Shown: piece by piece, positions 13,816-14,225 of the stretch
Position numbering within the stretch: position 1 is the stretch's first letter
Layout of the letters: each line of letters opens with the position of its first letter
Notes under the pieces: generated by a model
Told to the model about the DNA's origin: nothing
What the model saw: the letters and a program-made list of their open reading frames with translations, nothing else
Database searches by the model: none
Assembly (NCBI GenBank): GCA_964433065.1
Contig: CAYSPZ010000043.1
Span: 1-14,225, forward strand
Length of the DNA stretch: 14,225 bases
DNA from: RGIG3009 sp964433065
Lineage (GTDB): Bacteria; Bacillota; Clostridia; Oscillospirales; Acutalibacteraceae
Direction of reading: 5' to 3'
Program-made: the position numbers and the translations under genes

Positions 13816-13849
13816 TTCGACGGCATTTTTGTTTTGGGAATCTTATAAT
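13816..13849 (+). promoter_or_regulatory. Possible Spo0A-controlled promoter of spoIIGA
   Basis: A perfect -10 TATAAT (13844-13849) has no -35 at the usual distance. Instead TTCGACG (13816-13822), one base off the Spo0A box read on the other strand (TGTCGAA), ends 21 bases before it, and a weaker TTCGATT lies just upstream (13810-13816). B. subtilis spoIIG is known for a -35/0A box placed about 22 bases from the -10. Confidence 0.45.
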
Positions 13850-13867
13850 ATTTATGAGGTGGAACCG

Positions 13868-14225
13868 ATGCCGACCGTATATCTGGACATTTTAATCGCG
13901 CTGAACTGGGTGATCGACGGATTGTTATTGTCGGCGGTCGCAGAGTGGCTACGGCTTTCGACCCGTCGTTTTCGTATCCTGCTCGGTGGTCTGTTCGGCG
14001 GTGTGTGTTCCTGTATCATAGTGTTGCCGACCATGCCGTCGATTATTCGCATCGTGTTGGATACGGTGATGGCGTTGTTGATGATACGCATCGCGTTTCC
14101 GTATCACGGATTTCGTTTATTTTTCAAATCGACCGTTTGGCTGTTTGCGGTATCCGCCTTGTTTTCGGGTATCGTTACGTTGTTGTCGTCGTGGACGGGG
14201 GACGAGCGGGTGGTCGTGAACAACG
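13868..14225 (+). CDS. spoIIGA: SpoIIGA, sigma-E processing peptidase (N-terminal part, cut by window end)
   Basis: The first 119 residues of the membrane aspartic protease that cleaves pro-sigma-E in the mother cell during sporulation. The reading frame stays open to the edge. MPTVYLDILIALNWVIDGLLLS is the family's typical start, followed by positively charged RLSTRRFR and repeated hydrophobic segments (about 37-55, 57-77 and 86-108) of the N-terminal membrane domain; the protease half lies outside the window. AGGTGG (13857-13862) is five bases before ATG 13868. In Clostridia and Bacilli spoIIGB (sigE) normally follows; that cannot be seen here. Divergent from lemA. Assignment rests on the N-terminal pattern and length, so it is strong but not final. 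Confidence 0.8.
   Translation, partial: MPTVYLDILIALNWVIDGLLLSAVAEWLRLSTRRFRILLGGLFGGVCSCIIVLPTMPSIIRIVLDTVMALLMIRIAFPYHGFRLFFKSTVWLFAVSALFSGIVTLLSSWTGDERVVVNN

Overview
The window looks like chromosomal DNA of an anaerobic, spore-forming Firmicute, most likely a Clostridia/Oscillospiraceae-type gut bacterium. The reasons are a two-gene Nfn flavoprotein (electron bifurcation), a SigH-like sigma factor paired with a clostridial zinc-ribbon protein, a DUF4364 protein, strong AGGAGG-type ribosome-binding sites, TTGnnn-17-TATACT promoters, and the start of spoIIGA at the right edge. Species cannot be named from sequence alone.

Layout, left to right. (1) 76-2300 (+): nfnA-nfnB, overlapping by one base. 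(2) 2394-3506 (+): a well-formed promoter with a palindrome on its -10, a SigH-like sigma factor with a TTG start, a structured 131-base gap containing a tRNA-like fold, a double zinc-ribbon protein and a strong terminator. (3) 3514-6316 (-): an operon DUF4364 -> OmpR-type response regulator -> histidine kinase, with its own promoter and terminator. (4) 6322-9409 (-): an operon Crp/Fnr regulator -> lipoprotein substrate-binding protein -> permease -> ATPase (NitT/TauT-type ABC importer). It has a recognisable promoter, a perfect inverted repeat just downstream of the predicted transcription start, and a terminator. (5) 9438-11131 (+): a divergently transcribed surface protein with signal peptide, Thr-rich stalk, membrane anchor and acidic tail. 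(6) 11146-12433 (+): a fold-type I PLP aminotransferase with its own promoter and a terminator shared with the converging operon. (7) 12439-13739 (-): lemA -> TPM-domain protein, a membrane/envelope pair. (8) 13868-14225 (+): the N-terminal 119 codons of SpoIIGA, the protease that activates sigma-E, cut by the window end.

The genes form short, compact transcription units with overlaps of 1 to 23 bases inside the operons. No stretch over 300 bases lacks a gene. I saw no mobile elements, CRISPR arrays, rRNA genes or canonical tRNA genes. The chromosome segment is mostly ordinary. The points worth a second look are regulatory: the Crp-family operator candidate, the overlapping palindrome and hairpin ahead of the sigma factor, the tRNA-like leader ahead of the zinc-ribbon gene, and a Spo0A-box-like promoter ahead of spoIIGA.
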